Shown here piece after piece: positions 55,278 through 64,000 of a stretch of DNA of 64,000 bases (positions are counted from its first letter, which is position 1; every line of letters begins with the position of its first letter). The notes beneath the pieces were generated by a model, which did no database searches, was not told the origin of the DNA, and worked only from the letters and a program-made list of their open reading frames with translations. Both the position numbers and the translations under genes were made by a program. This stretch comes from Legionella sp. MW5194 (GTDB taxonomy: Bacteria; Pseudomonadota; Gammaproteobacteria; Legionellales; Legionellaceae): positions 2,108,001-2,172,000 of the forward strand of contig NZ_CP045732.1 in the NCBI RefSeq assembly GCF_016864235.1. The letters run 5' to 3'.

Positions 55278-56609
55278 ATGGCTTTAATTCGTGCGATTTC
55301 ACTGGATTTTGATGGGGCGATTTTTAACGGTGAGTTTCATCGCCACAAAGATGTCATTCGTGCCAATAAAGCCCTGCTGGATCGGATTGCAACCAATGCC
55401 GAAGGCTATGACAGCACCACGCTTTATGCGGGTACCAACCGCCAGTCCGTCAGTGATGACCGCGCCAATGCCTACAAAAATGATACGGGTTCCGCTTTCC
55501 CGCACCTGATGCAACTGGCTGGTTATTTAAAAGACAAGCTTCGAAAGGTAAAACTTGACAAGTTCCTGTTGACTGATCTCTACCATCAGCGCAAAGCGGG
55601 AGAGTCTTTTAATGAAGCCCTGACCTTATTGGACAAAGACAGCCTGCATTATGATCAGGAAAAGATGAAAAATGGCCCGTTTAAAGATTGGCTGCACGAT
55701 CAGAGCAAATTGACGCTGCTCTATGCCCAAATCCACCGATTCGCAAAAAAACACCCCAAAGACACCATGGATTTTTATTTTTATGATGATCGGGAAGATA
55801 TTCTTGAAAAGCTGCATGCCTATTTTCAGCAAAATCCTAATCGGCTTCCCAGTAATCTTTGCCTGCGTATTAAACGCTATTGCGGGGAAGGGTCCCTGAA
55901 AGATTATCCCCCTATTCAGGGAACTGGAAAAATAGACAAAAAATACAAAGCCACGGTCAAACGCCTGGCGGCTGATACGCTGGAGTCCGTGCGATTCCAG
56001 CAGAAATCGCCTGCTAATGGCAAAGGCAAGCCGATTCACACCTACAGGGAAGCCGAAGAGAGTAATTTTGTACTGACGGTTAATCTGGATTGCATCACGG
56101 ACTGCGAACTGTTAGCTGCACAACCCTCATCTGTAGCGACATCAACCTCGACAGAGCCCAGCGGCGGCGACCTTGTAGTCGAAAAAAGCGTGTCGTGGCA
56201 CTCGTTTACCAAACCGGCGACAGAAAATGACCGTTCTCATTTATTGAAGCAAAGCTCAGTGCCGCATACCTCAGCACAGCCCCCCTCTGAGCCTTCCCAC
56301 AGCCACCCGGAATCAAGCAATCAGGGTTTGCACACGGAGAATGACGGTGATAATCAGGCGATTATAAGCCGTGCATTATCCACCATTCCACCTGTTTCAA
56401 CGCCACATGTATCCGATGAAAGCCTGAAGGCCGCCGGGTCGGCGATTCCTGTCAATGAAGAGAAAACATCTGAACCCATTGCCTGGCAGTTTTACAGACC
56501 CGCCACTTATCCTTTGCCCGAAAAGCCTTTGCTAAGACAGACCTCAAGCACGACAGCCATCACCTCCCCCTCGCGGGATGAAAACAAACAGCCTGCTCAG
56601 TTTCTTTAA
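55278..56609 (+). CDS. HAD-like protein with variable tail, candidate effector
   Basis: The 443-residue protein begins ISLDFDGAIFNGEFH, a HAD motif I in which DFDGA replaces DFDGT; Asp residues are kept. The middle holds FYFYDDREDILEKLHAYF, a plausible HAD motif IV. The N-terminal 275 residues look like one folded domain; the C-terminal 165 are Ser/Pro/Thr-rich and low in order. The last residues (SRDENKQPAQFL) resemble Dot/Icm signal tails. I cannot name a family or substrate. It shares motif I with the smaller HAD-like protein at 26157-26717 but little else. Confidence 0.65.
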   Translation: MALIRAISLDFDGAIFNGEFHRHKDVIRANKALLDRIATNAEGYDSTTLYAGTNRQSVSDDRANAYKNDTGSAFPHLMQLAGYLKDKLRKVKLDKFLLTDLYHQRKAGESFNEALTLLDKDSLHYDQEKMKNGPFKDWLHDQSKLTLLYAQIHRFAKKHPKDTMDFYFYDDREDILEKLHAYFQQNPNRLPSNLCLRIKRYCGEGSLKDYPPIQGTGKIDKKYKATVKRLAADTLESVRFQQKSPANGKGKPIHTYREAEESNFVLTVNLDCITDCELLAAQPSSVATSTSTEPSGGDLVVEKSVSWHSFTKPATENDRSHLLKQSSVPHTSAQPPSEPSHSHPESSNQGLHTENDGDNQAIISRALSTIPPVSTPHVSDESLKAAGSAIPVNEEKTSEPIAWQFYRPATYPLPEKPLLRQTSSTTAITSPSRDENKQPAQFL

Positions 56610-56650
56610 CGGCTCCGACTCTCTAACGCCGCATGAGTTAAGGTGTTTTG

Positions 56651-57061
56651 CTATTGACTGACTGGTTTAGCCTGGCATTCCGGTGGAATTAACGGGCAGC
56701 TGTAAGCATTGCGTGTCACGCTGAAAATCACATTTCCGTGGTGATAAACCGGATTATGATGCACTTCACCCACACAATTCAGTAGCCATTGTTTTTTATT
56801 CCCAAGCACGACAAAATCACCGTTTTGAGTGTTAACCGGCAAACTCGCCAGACTCCTTAAACTGATGGGAGTCGATTGCCAGGCCGGTTGTTTTGTCGAT
56901 TGATAATGGATATACAAGGGCGTTTCTTCCCCGTTTAATTTCGCATGGGCTTCCATCGCCTCCAAATGCCCATCGAGGCAACGCCAGTAGACTTTGTAGT
57001 CATCGGCATAAGCCCAGGATGAAAAAACCGTTAATACGATAGCAGACAATGCAATTTTCAT
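56651..57061 (-). CDS. Small secreted hypothetical protein
   Basis: The 136-residue protein has a clear signal peptide (MKIALSAIVLTVFSSWAYA). The mature part has four Cys (WRCLDGH, LNCVGE, YSCPLI, PECQAK), probably two disulfides, and a His-rich stretch VHHNPVYHHGN that could bind metal. No family is recognised. AAGGAAAG precedes the ATG. It is 52 bases downstream of the SDR gene on the same strand. Confidence 0.6.
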   Translation of the reverse strand: MKIALSAIVLTVFSSWAYADDYKVYWRCLDGHLEAMEAHAKLNGEETPLYIHYQSTKQPAWQSTPISLRSLASLPVNTQNGDFVVLGNKKQWLLNCVGEVHHNPVYHHGNVIFSVTRNAYSCPLIPPECQAKPVSQ

Positions 57062-57113
57062 GTTTCTTTCCTTAGCTTAAGGATTGGCATCCGTTGAATA
57101 ATTTTAAAGCCTA

Positions 57114-57980
57114 TTAATGATTGGTTTTCTCTTCGCTCAACGCGGCGCGGCGGCTTAATGAGGAAATAATCTTTTCCAGACTATGCTGATGAGGCGGCTC
57201 CTGTTCGATGATCGCTCGGGTCCGTTGTTCACAATACTCCTTTACTTCCCGATCAGGCAAGATGTAAAAAGTACCTTTTTCGACCTCCCTGAGAATATGC
57301 TCCGCCACGTCTTCAGCAGGACGGCTGCGGGCAATTAATTCTTCAAGCATGGTATGCAGCGTGTCGACATGAAGCGGTGCGGAATGGGATAACAGCGGCG
57401 TATTGGCAAAGGAAGGGCAGACTACTGACACAGACACTGGCTTCTCTAACCGCTGCAAATCAAAGTGCAGGGATTCAGACAAGGCCACAATGGCATGTTT
57501 GGACATGGCATAGGCCGCCATTTGCGAGCCGCTGCATAAGCCATAGAAACTGGCCATATTAATGACATGAGAAGGATGGTCCTGCTTGAACAGCACAGGT
57601 AAAAAAGCCTGAAGCCCGTGAATGACGCCGAATAGATTCACATCCATGACTTTACGGATATGCTCGCTGGTTAATTCCCACACCGGGGCGAAGTGGCCGC
57701 TGATGCCGGCATTGTTAAACAGCAAATCCACCCGGTTAAAGCGTTCGAAGGTTTGTTTAACAAGGTGCCTTAAACTTTCCGAACGTGACACATCACACAC
57801 CACACCGAGCACTTCGGTAGAGGTTGCCGCACTGAGTTGCTCCACCTGATCACACAGCGTACTGACAGCATTGTCAGCCATGACCACATGGATGCCCCGC
57901 CTGATACAGGCCTGAGTTAATGCCAAACCAATACCGCTGGCAGCGCCAGTAATCACCGCAACCCGTTCATTCGCATTCAC
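57114..57980 (-). CDS. Short-chain dehydrogenase/reductase (classical SDR)
   Basis: The 288 residues have the NAD(P) motif TGAASGIGLAL, NNAG in LLFNNAGISG, the catalytic Ser in INMASFYG and the YxxxK pair in YAMSKHA. It is an oxidoreductase of unknown substrate. The start GTG at 57980 has GGGGA about 7 bases upstream. The small secreted protein gene follows it. Confidence 0.88.
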   Translation of the reverse strand: MNANERVAVITGAASGIGLALTQACIRRGIHVVMADNAVSTLCDQVEQLSAATSTEVLGVVCDVSRSESLRHLVKQTFERFNRVDLLFNNAGISGHFAPVWELTSEHIRKVMDVNLFGVIHGLQAFLPVLFKQDHPSHVINMASFYGLCSGSQMAAYAMSKHAIVALSESLHFDLQRLEKPVSVSVVCPSFANTPLLSHSAPLHVDTLHTMLEELIARSRPAEDVAEHILREVEKGTFYILPDREVKEYCEQRTRAIIEQEPPHQHSLEKIISSLSRRAALSEEKTNH

Positions 57981-58098
57981 CTGAGATTCCCCGCTGCCAC
58001 AATCATGGAAATTCGATCATAGCGATTCTTAAGAGGGGTGGTCAAGCCAGGGCATTCAGCTGCTGCAGATTTAAACCATCTGCAGCTTTCGCAAAGGC

Positions 58099-58314
58099 TT
58101 ATTCGCTGACAATCACAACATCTTGTGCTTTATATCCCTTGGGACCTTTGTCAAGAATAAAAGTTACGGTATCGTTTTCATGGAGAGTTCTAAATCCAGA
58201 GCCTTGGATATCTTTGTAATGTACAAATATGTCATCACCCTGCTGATTGACAATAAATCCAAATCCTTTTTTTTCATTGAACCATTTAACATGGCCACTT
58301 TCTCTTTGCGACAT
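58099..58314 (-). CDS. Cold-shock domain protein (second copy)
   Basis: The 71-residue single cold-shock domain has RNP1 (KWFNEKKGFGFI) and RNP2-like DIFVHYKDI. It shares the fold but not close sequence with the csp at 11744-11953, so the two are separate paralogues and not a recent duplication. AAGGGGA precedes the ATG. Confidence 0.93.
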   Translation of the reverse strand: MSQRESGHVKWFNEKKGFGFIVNQQGDDIFVHYKDIQGSGFRTLHENDTVTFILDKGPKGYKAQDVVIVSE

Positions 58315-58554
58315 TCACTATCCCCTTTGTCTTTAGCTCCTCTACCTGGAAGGGTAGAACTAATACTTTAGCATCCACTCCAGTTCAAATTGCACGGACA
58401 ACCCTTAAGGAATACCCTGATACCATCAAATTTGCGCTACAATGGATACGTCGTCATGCCAGACCCAACTGGCATACCTCTAGCATATCAGTTTTTTGTT
58501 GATTGTTAACGATTTTTTTTAATATTGCGGTGGAGGCTCGTTATTTTGAACAGT

Positions 58555-59202
58555 ATGAACAATTCTATGATGACTTACTCTAAAAAAGAGTTTATTCGCA
58601 TGGCCTTGGCCTGCGATGTACTTAAATTCGGTGAATTCACCCTGAAATCCGGACGGAAAAGCCCTTATTTCTTCAATGCTGGCCTGTTCTATCACGGTGA
58701 TTCGCTGCGCCACCTTGGCCATTTTTATGCGAAGGTGATTATTGATCATCACATTGATTGTCAACACCTGTTCGGTCCCGCCTACAAAGGCCTTCCCCTG
58801 GCAACAACCACCGCCGTCGCCCTGGCTGAGCGAGGGGTTAACACCACAATCACCTTTAACCGCAAGGAAGCCAAGGATCATGGCGAAGGTGGGCAATTAA
58901 TTGGTGCGCCACTCTCAGGCAAAACCGTCATGATTGACGACGTGATCTCGGCAGGCACCGCCTTTCGCGAGGCGCAAAACCACATTCATACCCACGGCGG
59001 GCACTTAACCACCGTCGTCATTGCACTCAACCGTTGCGAACGTGGGGCAGGCAACACCTCGGCGGTGGCGGAAATTGAAGCCCAGGGCATTCAAGTGTTC
59101 TCCATCGTCACCTTTTTTGACCTGGTGGAATATTTGAACGAAGAGGGCGCAAAGGAAGAAGTGAAACGAATGCAGGCTTATCGCGAGCAATACGGTTATT
59201 GA
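58555..59202 (+). CDS. pyrE: Orotate phosphoribosyltransferase
   Basis: PyrE joins orotate and PRPP to form OMP in UMP synthesis. From the chosen ATG the protein is 215 residues, with [31 protein letters not shown], the flexible loop [11 protein letters not shown] and the PRPP motif [13 protein letters not shown]. The start is uncertain: comparison with E. coli PyrE favours the ATG at 58570, while a TTG at 58546 has the only good ribosome site (GGAGG, 9 bases away). Confidence 0.93.
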   Translation: MNNSMMTYSKKEFIRMALACDVLKFGEFTLKSGRKSPYFFNAGLFYHGDSLRHLGHFYAKVIIDHHIDCQHLFGPAYKGLPLATTTAVALAERGVNTTITFNRKEAKDHGEGGQLIGAPLSGKTVMIDDVISAGTAFREAQNHIHTHGGHLTTVVIALNRCERGAGNTSAVAEIEAQGIQVFSIVTFFDLVEYLNEEGAKEEVKRMQAYREQYGY

Positions 59203-59233
59203 ACAAGTCGGGCCCAGGGCCCGACAGGAAGAA

Positions 59234-60316
59234 TTAATAGGCTGCAATATCTATGGTTTTGATTTTCTGAGTGATTTGTTTGCCCTGGCGGTTGATCGTC
59301 AGATTCACGGCATCACCCACTTGAATATCCGTCAGCAGATTATAAAGTGCATCGTAATTTTTTACAGGATGGCCGTTTAGCGCAACAATGATATCGCCGA
59401 GTTGAATGCGTCCCCAATTGTCGCGATGCGTCCCACGCAAGCCTGCCTTTGCCGCCGGCGTATTGGGCAGTACATCGGCAATCAGGATGCCTTTAACAAT
59501 GCCAAGGCGGGTAGCGATACTGGGCTCCACACGCTGAATGCCAATACCGGCCAATACCACACGGCCGTTTTTAATCAGCTGAGGTACAATTCGCTGAATG
59601 TCATCAGCCGGCACGGCAAAGCCCACACCCGCTGATGAGCCGGAATTGGAGTAAATCGCGGTATTCATGCCAATCAATCGCCCTTTTGAATCGAGCAACG
59701 GGCCGCCGGAATTACCCGGATTGATTGACGCATCGGTTTGAATCATGTCGCGAATCGTCACCCCACCCGCTCCGGGCACCTGGCGGCCCAGGGCCGAAAT
59801 CACCCCAATCGTCAGACTGTGATCCAGTCCAAAGGGATTTCCGATAGCAATAACCTTTTGGCCGACGAGAAGATCGCCGGTACGGCTTAATTCAAACGGT
59901 TTAAATCCCTTTAATTTTTCAAGCACCTGAGGGGAGGTAATTTGCAATACGGCAATGTCCTTACGGGGCTCAGAACCAACGACTTTGACCGGTACCGTAC
60001 GGTTATCAATGGTAACGCTCAATTGATCCGCGCCATGGACAACGTGGTAATTGGTGACAATATGCCCCTTCTCATCCCAGATAAAGCCGGAACCTGCGCC
60101 CGCAGGAACGTGTGCTTTCTGGTAGGCATGATTCGCCGTCGGTTTAATGACATTGGCTAAGCGATGCACATAAACGACCTTGGGCGAAAAGCGTTGGAAC
60201 ACCTCGATGGTGTTTCGCTCATTTGGCAGCAGGTCATCCAGACTGGTTGCGTGAAGCAATGGCAAGCAAAGTAACGACAACGAAAAAACAGCACTGCGAA
60301 AAAATTTATTGATCAT
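59234..60316 (-). CDS. HtrA/Deg-type serine protease with one PDZ domain
   Basis: The 360-residue protease has an N-terminal hydrophobic segment (signal or anchor, about 4-24), a trypsin-like domain with His in VTNYHVVHGA, Asp in RKDIAVLQI and Ser in NPGNSGGPLL, and one PDZ domain (about 255-355). A single PDZ and N-terminal anchor resemble DegS/AlgW, which sense misfolded outer-membrane proteins and trigger the envelope stress response; a DegQ-like role is also possible. The ATG at 60316 overlaps the preceding gene by 11 bases and has GGAG 7 bases upstream. Confidence 0.88.
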   Translation of the reverse strand: MINKFFRSAVFSLSLLCLPLLHATSLDDLLPNERNTIEVFQRFSPKVVYVHRLANVIKPTANHAYQKAHVPAGAGSGFIWDEKGHIVTNYHVVHGADQLSVTIDNRTVPVKVVGSEPRKDIAVLQITSPQVLEKLKGFKPFELSRTGDLLVGQKVIAIGNPFGLDHSLTIGVISALGRQVPGAGGVTIRDMIQTDASINPGNSGGPLLDSKGRLIGMNTAIYSNSGSSAGVGFAVPADDIQRIVPQLIKNGRVVLAGIGIQRVEPSIATRLGIVKGILIADVLPNTPAAKAGLRGTHRDNWGRIQLGDIIVALNGHPVKNYDALYNLLTDIQVGDAVNLTINRQGKQITQKIKTIDIAAY

Positions 60317-60638
60317 CCCCAAACTCCATACCAATAGCGCCAGTTAAACGTTTGCGAATACTCTGGCGGGCCAATAACTTATCAATAACAGATTTAGGAA
60401 AATCGGTTATTGTAATTATATTTTTACTGATTAAAACGTCAATCAAGTCTTCCAAAACCCGGATCAATTGCAGATCGGACTGGATGAGTTTATACCGGTC
60501 GTGACCCTCGCAACGACTGAGGAATTCGATAATTTCCGGATTATCGAGAGGCAATTGCTCTGCCTGGTTATCCCCCTGCTCGGTAATGGCGGTGATTTGA
60601 CCGCTTTTGTCACGCCTAATATAAACCACTTGGATCAT
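60306..60638 (-). CDS. Conserved hypothetical protein, upstream of the Deg protease
   Basis: The 110 residues start MIQVVYIRRDKSGQITAITEQ and contain SDLQLIRVLEDLIDVLISKNII, a pattern I recall from a small gammaproteobacterial family often mislabelled as tryptophan-synthase-beta-like. The function is unknown. It overlaps the Deg protease gene by 11 bases, so the two are translated together. Confidence 0.75.
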   Translation of the reverse strand: MIQVVYIRRDKSGQITAITEQGDNQAEQLPLDNPEIIEFLSRCEGHDRYKLIQSDLQLIRVLEDLIDVLISKNIITITDFPKSVIDKLLARQSIRKRLTGAIGMEFGDDQ

Positions 60639-60783
60639 CCTCTGATATCATTGGTTGAATTATGCACTATTTTGTGGCGTTTGACCATTAAAATCTAACT
60701 GCTTGAATGAAAGCGAGCATTGACGGGTTCCTCTTCCCTCAGGAGTATTGGATGGCCAATTGAAGGTTACGGCATGACGATAA

Positions 60784-60806
60784 GCCCTCTCCTTTTCGAA
60801 GAGGGC
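60784..60806 (-). terminator. Hairpin after the coiled-coil gene
   Basis: A 7-bp stem GCCCTCT/AGAGGGC with a 9-base loop lies 15 bases past the end of the gene at 60821 on the minus strand. It has only a weak T-run (TTATCG). Confidence 0.4.
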
Positions 60807-60820
60807 GATACAGGCCTTGA

Positions 60821-61699
60821 TCAACTGACAGCGAATTCCACTTTTTTAGGGTGTTTCCTGAGAGGCGTTTTTTCATCCGTTGACGCGCCATCGGCTGAAT
60901 TGTCGCTGCTGTCCTCTTTGGTGTTTTCGTCGCTTTCATTAATGTCCGTTTCAGCCTCTGCCACGTCTTCCCGTTGTTGAGCTTCTTTTTTGGCTTGTTC
61001 CGGATCAATGCCGCTGGATATTCTGAAAAAGCCCAGCAAGAACTCCAAAGGCAACATCAGCGCCGATTTAAAGGTGGACGTGGTTGATTTTAAACTGTCT
61101 CTGGCGACATGTTCGCTATTGTAGTTATGGCGCAGATAAATTTTTTCCAATAGGCCCGTGTGGCGTTGATAAATGGTATCCAGATGGCGATTGCGACGCC
61201 CTTCCTGATCAAGCAAGTAATCCTGCAATTCCGAATGGCTATCCCAAAGCGCCGCACGGCGTTTTTGCAGCAAGGCAAGTTCATTGTCGTAAAACTCGAT
61301 TTCCTTGTCGATTTCGCGTTTAAGCTTATCACAGGCTTCTTTGCGCCCAGGCGCTTGTTCGCCGGAAATGATGGTTTCCGATTCCCTAATCGCCACCTCG
61401 GCATAACGATGGATCAGTTCTTCTTTCTTTTTAAGGATGTCTTCAATCTTTTGATCAAGGTATTGAATGGCTTCTTTATTAGAGCCTAAAGCCTGATAAT
61501 GGGAGTCAAAACGTTTATTGCTGGCCATTTGCTGGCGGAGTTTGTTTAATTCTGTCGCTTCCTGCGCCAAAGCACGCAATTGCGCCTGATCATTTAAGTT
61601 CTTATCCCGGCTGATTAATAATTGTCGAATGAAAGCGGCAAGAATACCGACTACCCCAAATACCGCCGCGCAGATGATAGCAATAGTGACTGGTTCCAT
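60821..61699 (-). CDS. Membrane-anchored coiled-coil protein of unknown function
   Basis: The 292-residue protein starts with one membrane helix (about 5-28, IAIICAAVFGVVGILAAFIR), followed by long charged helices (about 30-190) that should form coiled coils. A short hydrophobic segment (about 205-225, LMLPLEFLLGFFRIS) and an acidic tail (about 230-275, EAETDINESDENTKEDSSDN) follow. The end is basic (LRKHPKKVEFAVS). I recognise no family. The ATG at 61699 follows GGAGA; a GTG two codons upstream is possible. It lies 11 bases after the gene at 61711. Confidence 0.6.
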   Translation of the reverse strand: MEPVTIAIICAAVFGVVGILAAFIRQLLISRDKNLNDQAQLRALAQEATELNKLRQQMASNKRFDSHYQALGSNKEAIQYLDQKIEDILKKKEELIHRYAEVAIRESETIISGEQAPGRKEACDKLKREIDKEIEFYDNELALLQKRRAALWDSHSELQDYLLDQEGRRNRHLDTIYQRHTGLLEKIYLRHNYNSEHVARDSLKSTTSTFKSALMLPLEFLLGFFRISSGIDPEQAKKEAQQREDVAEAETDINESDENTKEDSSDNSADGASTDEKTPLRKHPKKVEFAVS

Positions 61700-61710
61700 G
61701 CTCACTCTCC

Positions 61711-62364
61711 TTATTGCAAGTGAATCAATTGCGTATGGATATCAACCGTAAAGTAACGGCTGAATGCCTGGTAGGAATCAATGTCAGGCCATTGTTCTTC
61801 CCGATCGCACATGCGCAGCATTTCCGCTTCGAAAATGGGACGGTAGTATTCTTTCAGGAAGGGTTTGATTTCAGCGAGGTGATCGAAATTCTTGATTACC
61901 ACCGTCGCATTTTCTGCCAGGTGTGAAATATTGACTCGCTCAAGCACATTGGACAATTCGTGATCATCCTCAACTGCCGTTTTCATCCATTTCAATAACA
62001 CGGAACGGGGTCGGACACGAAGCAGTTGGCGGCCTTCTGCTACGGAGTCTTCCATCAGTACGATATGAGAGTGCAGTTCGAATTTAAAGCAGCAGAGAAA
62101 ATCCAGGAAACTGCCTTCGATGTCGTTACGTGCCTCTTTTCCCAACCAACGGCAGATTTCGTGTCTGAACATTGTAGGAAAATGACGTTCAATTTCGTTT
62201 AAAGTCTCTTCATCATTCGTTTGTTTTGGTATAACATAAGCCGTGTTGTCTGTTTGAAGCAAACGTAAATCGGGTAAATCGATGTCGTTTATTTGAGCGG
62301 CCAGGAAAGATAAAAAAACCTTGGTAGGTTTGAGAACAATTATTTCCCATTGACTTGGTTGCAT
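61711..62364 (-). CDS. Unknown 217-residue protein
   Basis: The protein starts QPSQWEIIVLKPTKVFLSFL and is a soluble mix of helices and strands with two Trp-rich points (ICRWLGKEA, REEQWPDIDSYQAFS). No signal peptide, membrane helix or catalytic motif stands out. AAGGAG lies 6 bases before the ATG. It forms a two-gene unit with the membrane coiled-coil gene, so the two proteins probably act together. No function can be assigned. Confidence 0.6.
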   Translation of the reverse strand: MQPSQWEIIVLKPTKVFLSFLAAQINDIDLPDLRLLQTDNTAYVIPKQTNDEETLNEIERHFPTMFRHEICRWLGKEARNDIEGSFLDFLCCFKFELHSHIVLMEDSVAEGRQLLRVRPRSVLLKWMKTAVEDDHELSNVLERVNISHLAENATVVIKNFDHLAEIKPFLKEYYRPIFEAEMLRMCDREEQWPDIDSYQAFSRYFTVDIHTQLIHLQ

Positions 62365-62639
62365 GACGCTCTCCTTGTTTTAATTGACTCATCCTGAGTA
62401 AAACTAAAGCAAAATCAAAACGCCTTGTCTTCCACTTTTTTCGGGGGAAGACTATCAGGTTAACTCCACCAAAATTAAATTGCAATAGATTTTTTAGCTT
62501 ACCCCGTCTATTCACCACCTCAAAAAAGAAAAAAGAATGGTCAGAAGCGGATGCTCCCATCCTATAAAAATTTTTTTTCGTTCACTTGACAGTCGTGGCG
62601 TATTGTATATGCTTGCGGTTTTTATTCTGTTGTTAAATC

Positions 62640-64000
62640 ATGACCACCCTCAAAAAACGGGTCCTTGTTCTATTAATCCCCCTGTTTCTGGCCTGTGTCG
62701 TGATGTGGGGCGTAGTCAATTCGCTCAAACCAGACATCATCAAGGCCTATGTTAATGCGGAACTGCAACGGCTGACGCATGAATCCGGCCAAATCAAGGG
62801 TGACGTCAGCTGGCATGTTTTTCCGAGGCCACGAATCAAAATAACGCACGTGCAGATTGGCGACCCGCACAGTGCCTCTCCCTTTGCTGTAACCATCGAC
62901 AACCTTCTGCTTAACCTTAAATTGACCCAGTTGTTACGGGGAAATCTCGTTTTTAGCGAACTGAACGTCGATGGCTTTACTGTCGCCATTGATCAGCGTG
63001 CGGGCCGTATCAGTCCCCCGGCGCAGGCAAAGCCTTACCCTGAGACGGAACCGCTGGCGCAGCAATTTGCCATAAAAAACGTCATGCTCAGCCACGGCAA
63101 ATTAATCGTTACCCGCGACCAGAGTCAGGTGATCTTTTCCGGTTTGCAAATTGGCGCAGAACAATTCAACCTGCAGCAGCAGTCCTTCCCCTTCCAGTTA
63201 AAAAGCAGGGTCACTGTCAGTAAAAAGGAGCAGCCCTTTCTGCACGCGCAGTTCCTGTTTAAGGGGAACACCCGACTGACGACGCAGTGGCTTTCGGATG
63301 TGGAACTTAAATCCCTGCCCTTGTTTGGACAACTGACGTTGCTGGACCTGGGCATTCAGCAGTTGAAGGTCGATCGCCTGCAGGCGAATACGTCCTACAA
63401 GGAAGGAGTTCTGGATCTAAACCCTCTCACCTTAAGCCTTTATCGCGGTGAATCAGTAGGCGATTTGCACTATGATCCGCAACAGGCCAGGCTTCACTTA
63501 AACCAGACGGCTACCGATTTGGACAGCAACAGACTGATTCATGACCTTTTTGCCAGAAAACTGCTGAAAGGCCGTCTTGATTTTTCCCTGCACACGGAAA
63601 TTGATCTGCAGGATTTCAAATGGCCTCAGTCCATTAGCGGTAAAGGCAATGTCACCGTCAAAGACGGCACATTAATGGCAATGAATGTCAACCAGATGAT
63701 TCAGGAAACCAATGCCCGGATTAATTCTCTTTTTCTCAATAAATCCGCCGCGGACCAGTCGGCTAAACCCGAGGAGACGTGGACTAACCCGGCTTTCTTT
63801 AAGGGCAATACCGACTTTAAGATTATGGCCTCACAGTATCGGATTGAAAACGGGTTGTTAAACAGTCATTTATTCGTTCTGCAGACCAACCGCCTGCAAT
63901 TGAAAGGCGGCGGCCAAATCAACCTGTTTGATTATTCCCTCTCGGGGGCTCTGGTGGCCAAGGTGATCTTTAACAATGAGAACGCGGATAAAATTCAGCA
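62640..64000 (+). CDS. AsmA-family protein, 3' end cut by window
   Basis: The visible 453 codons begin MTTLKKRVLVLLIPLFLACV (a signal or anchor), followed by the AsmA N-terminal domain (ESGQIKGDVSWHVFPRPRI). The segment KGGGQINLFDYSLSGALVAK near the window edge is typical of the AsmA C-terminal domain. AsmA proteins are large inner-membrane-anchored periplasmic proteins thought to move phospholipids to the outer membrane. No good ribosome site precedes the ATG. Confidence 0.88.
   Translation, partial: MTTLKKRVLVLLIPLFLACVVMWGVVNSLKPDIIKAYVNAELQRLTHESGQIKGDVSWHVFPRPRIKITHVQIGDPHSASPFAVTIDNLLLNLKLTQLLRGNLVFSELNVDGFTVAIDQRAGRISPPAQAKPYPETEPLAQQFAIKNVMLSHGKLIVTRDQSQVIFSGLQIGAEQFNLQQQSFPFQLKSRVTVSKKEQPFLHAQFLFKGNTRLTTQWLSDVELKSLPLFGQLTLLDLGIQQLKVDRLQANTSYKEGVLDLNPLTLSLYRGESVGDLHYDPQQARLHLNQTATDLDSNRLIHDLFARKLLKGRLDFSLHTEIDLQDFKWPQSISGKGNVTVKDGTLMAMNVNQMIQETNARINSLFLNKSAADQSAKPEETWTNPAFFKGNTDFKIMASQYRIENGLLNSHLFVLQTNRLQLKGGGQINLFDYSLSGALVAKVIFNNENADKIQ

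Overview
The window reads as chromosome of a Legionella species other than L. pneumophila. The GC content looks moderate by eye and higher than that of L. pneumophila. The gene order yciB–pmrA–pmrB / ruvA–ruvC–yebC / hmgA / rpoS–nlpD–yqaA–surE is the one I remember around pmrAB and rpoS in Legionella. Several eukaryotic-like proteins lie among housekeeping genes, as is typical of an intracellular bacterium with a Dot/Icm type IV secretion system: a Rab-like GTPase, a protein kinase, a leucine-rich-repeat protein and lipase-like proteins. The species call is inference. No Dot/Icm gene lies in the window.

Layout. 1–8.2 kb: trpB (cut by the window edge), trpF, truA and a large fimV on the minus strand; folD; dsbB with a 51-residue DUF5993 protein; and small stress-type genes (DUF1328, CsbD). 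8.3–14.3 kb: rlmJ, gloB, a GDSL hydrolase with a C-terminal extension, a cold-shock gene with a long leader, an MltD-type lytic transglycosylase and a degenerate Rab-like GTPase. 14.5–24.3 kb: yciB, the PmrAB-type two-component system, ruvA/ruvC/yebC, hmgA, and the rpoS–nlpD–yqaA–surE–lipoprotein cluster. 24.4–35 kb: malic enzyme, a HAD-like protein, a Ser/Thr kinase, a chagasin-type protease inhibitor, lipid/energy genes (MDR oxidoreductase, thiolase, ETF-QO), a 685-residue lipase-like membrane protein and tRNA-Arg(CCT).

35.1–42.1 kb, between the tRNA and the flagellar operon, is an accessory block of four large genes: an unknown protein, an LRR protein, a secreted protein built of 14 Cys-pair repeats, and a membrane/coiled-coil protein. 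42.1–52.8 kb is the complete flgBCDEFGHIJKL operon on the minus strand, with a near-perfect sigma-54 promoter before flgB. 52.9–64 kb holds hemF, an LplT-like MFS transporter, a second HAD-like candidate effector, an SDR, a second cold-shock gene, pyrE, an HtrA-type protease, two unknown genes and the start of an AsmA protein.

The most interesting thread links pmrAB to candidate effectors. Two 11-bp-spaced direct repeats resembling PmrA boxes (YTTAAT-N5-YTTAAT type) precede the unknown gene at 35161–36222 and the kinase at 26742–28184. The window may therefore hold a regulator and some of its targets. Several unknown proteins end in short acidic tails with polar or hydrophobic last residues, as Dot/Icm substrates often do. 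This is suggestive only.
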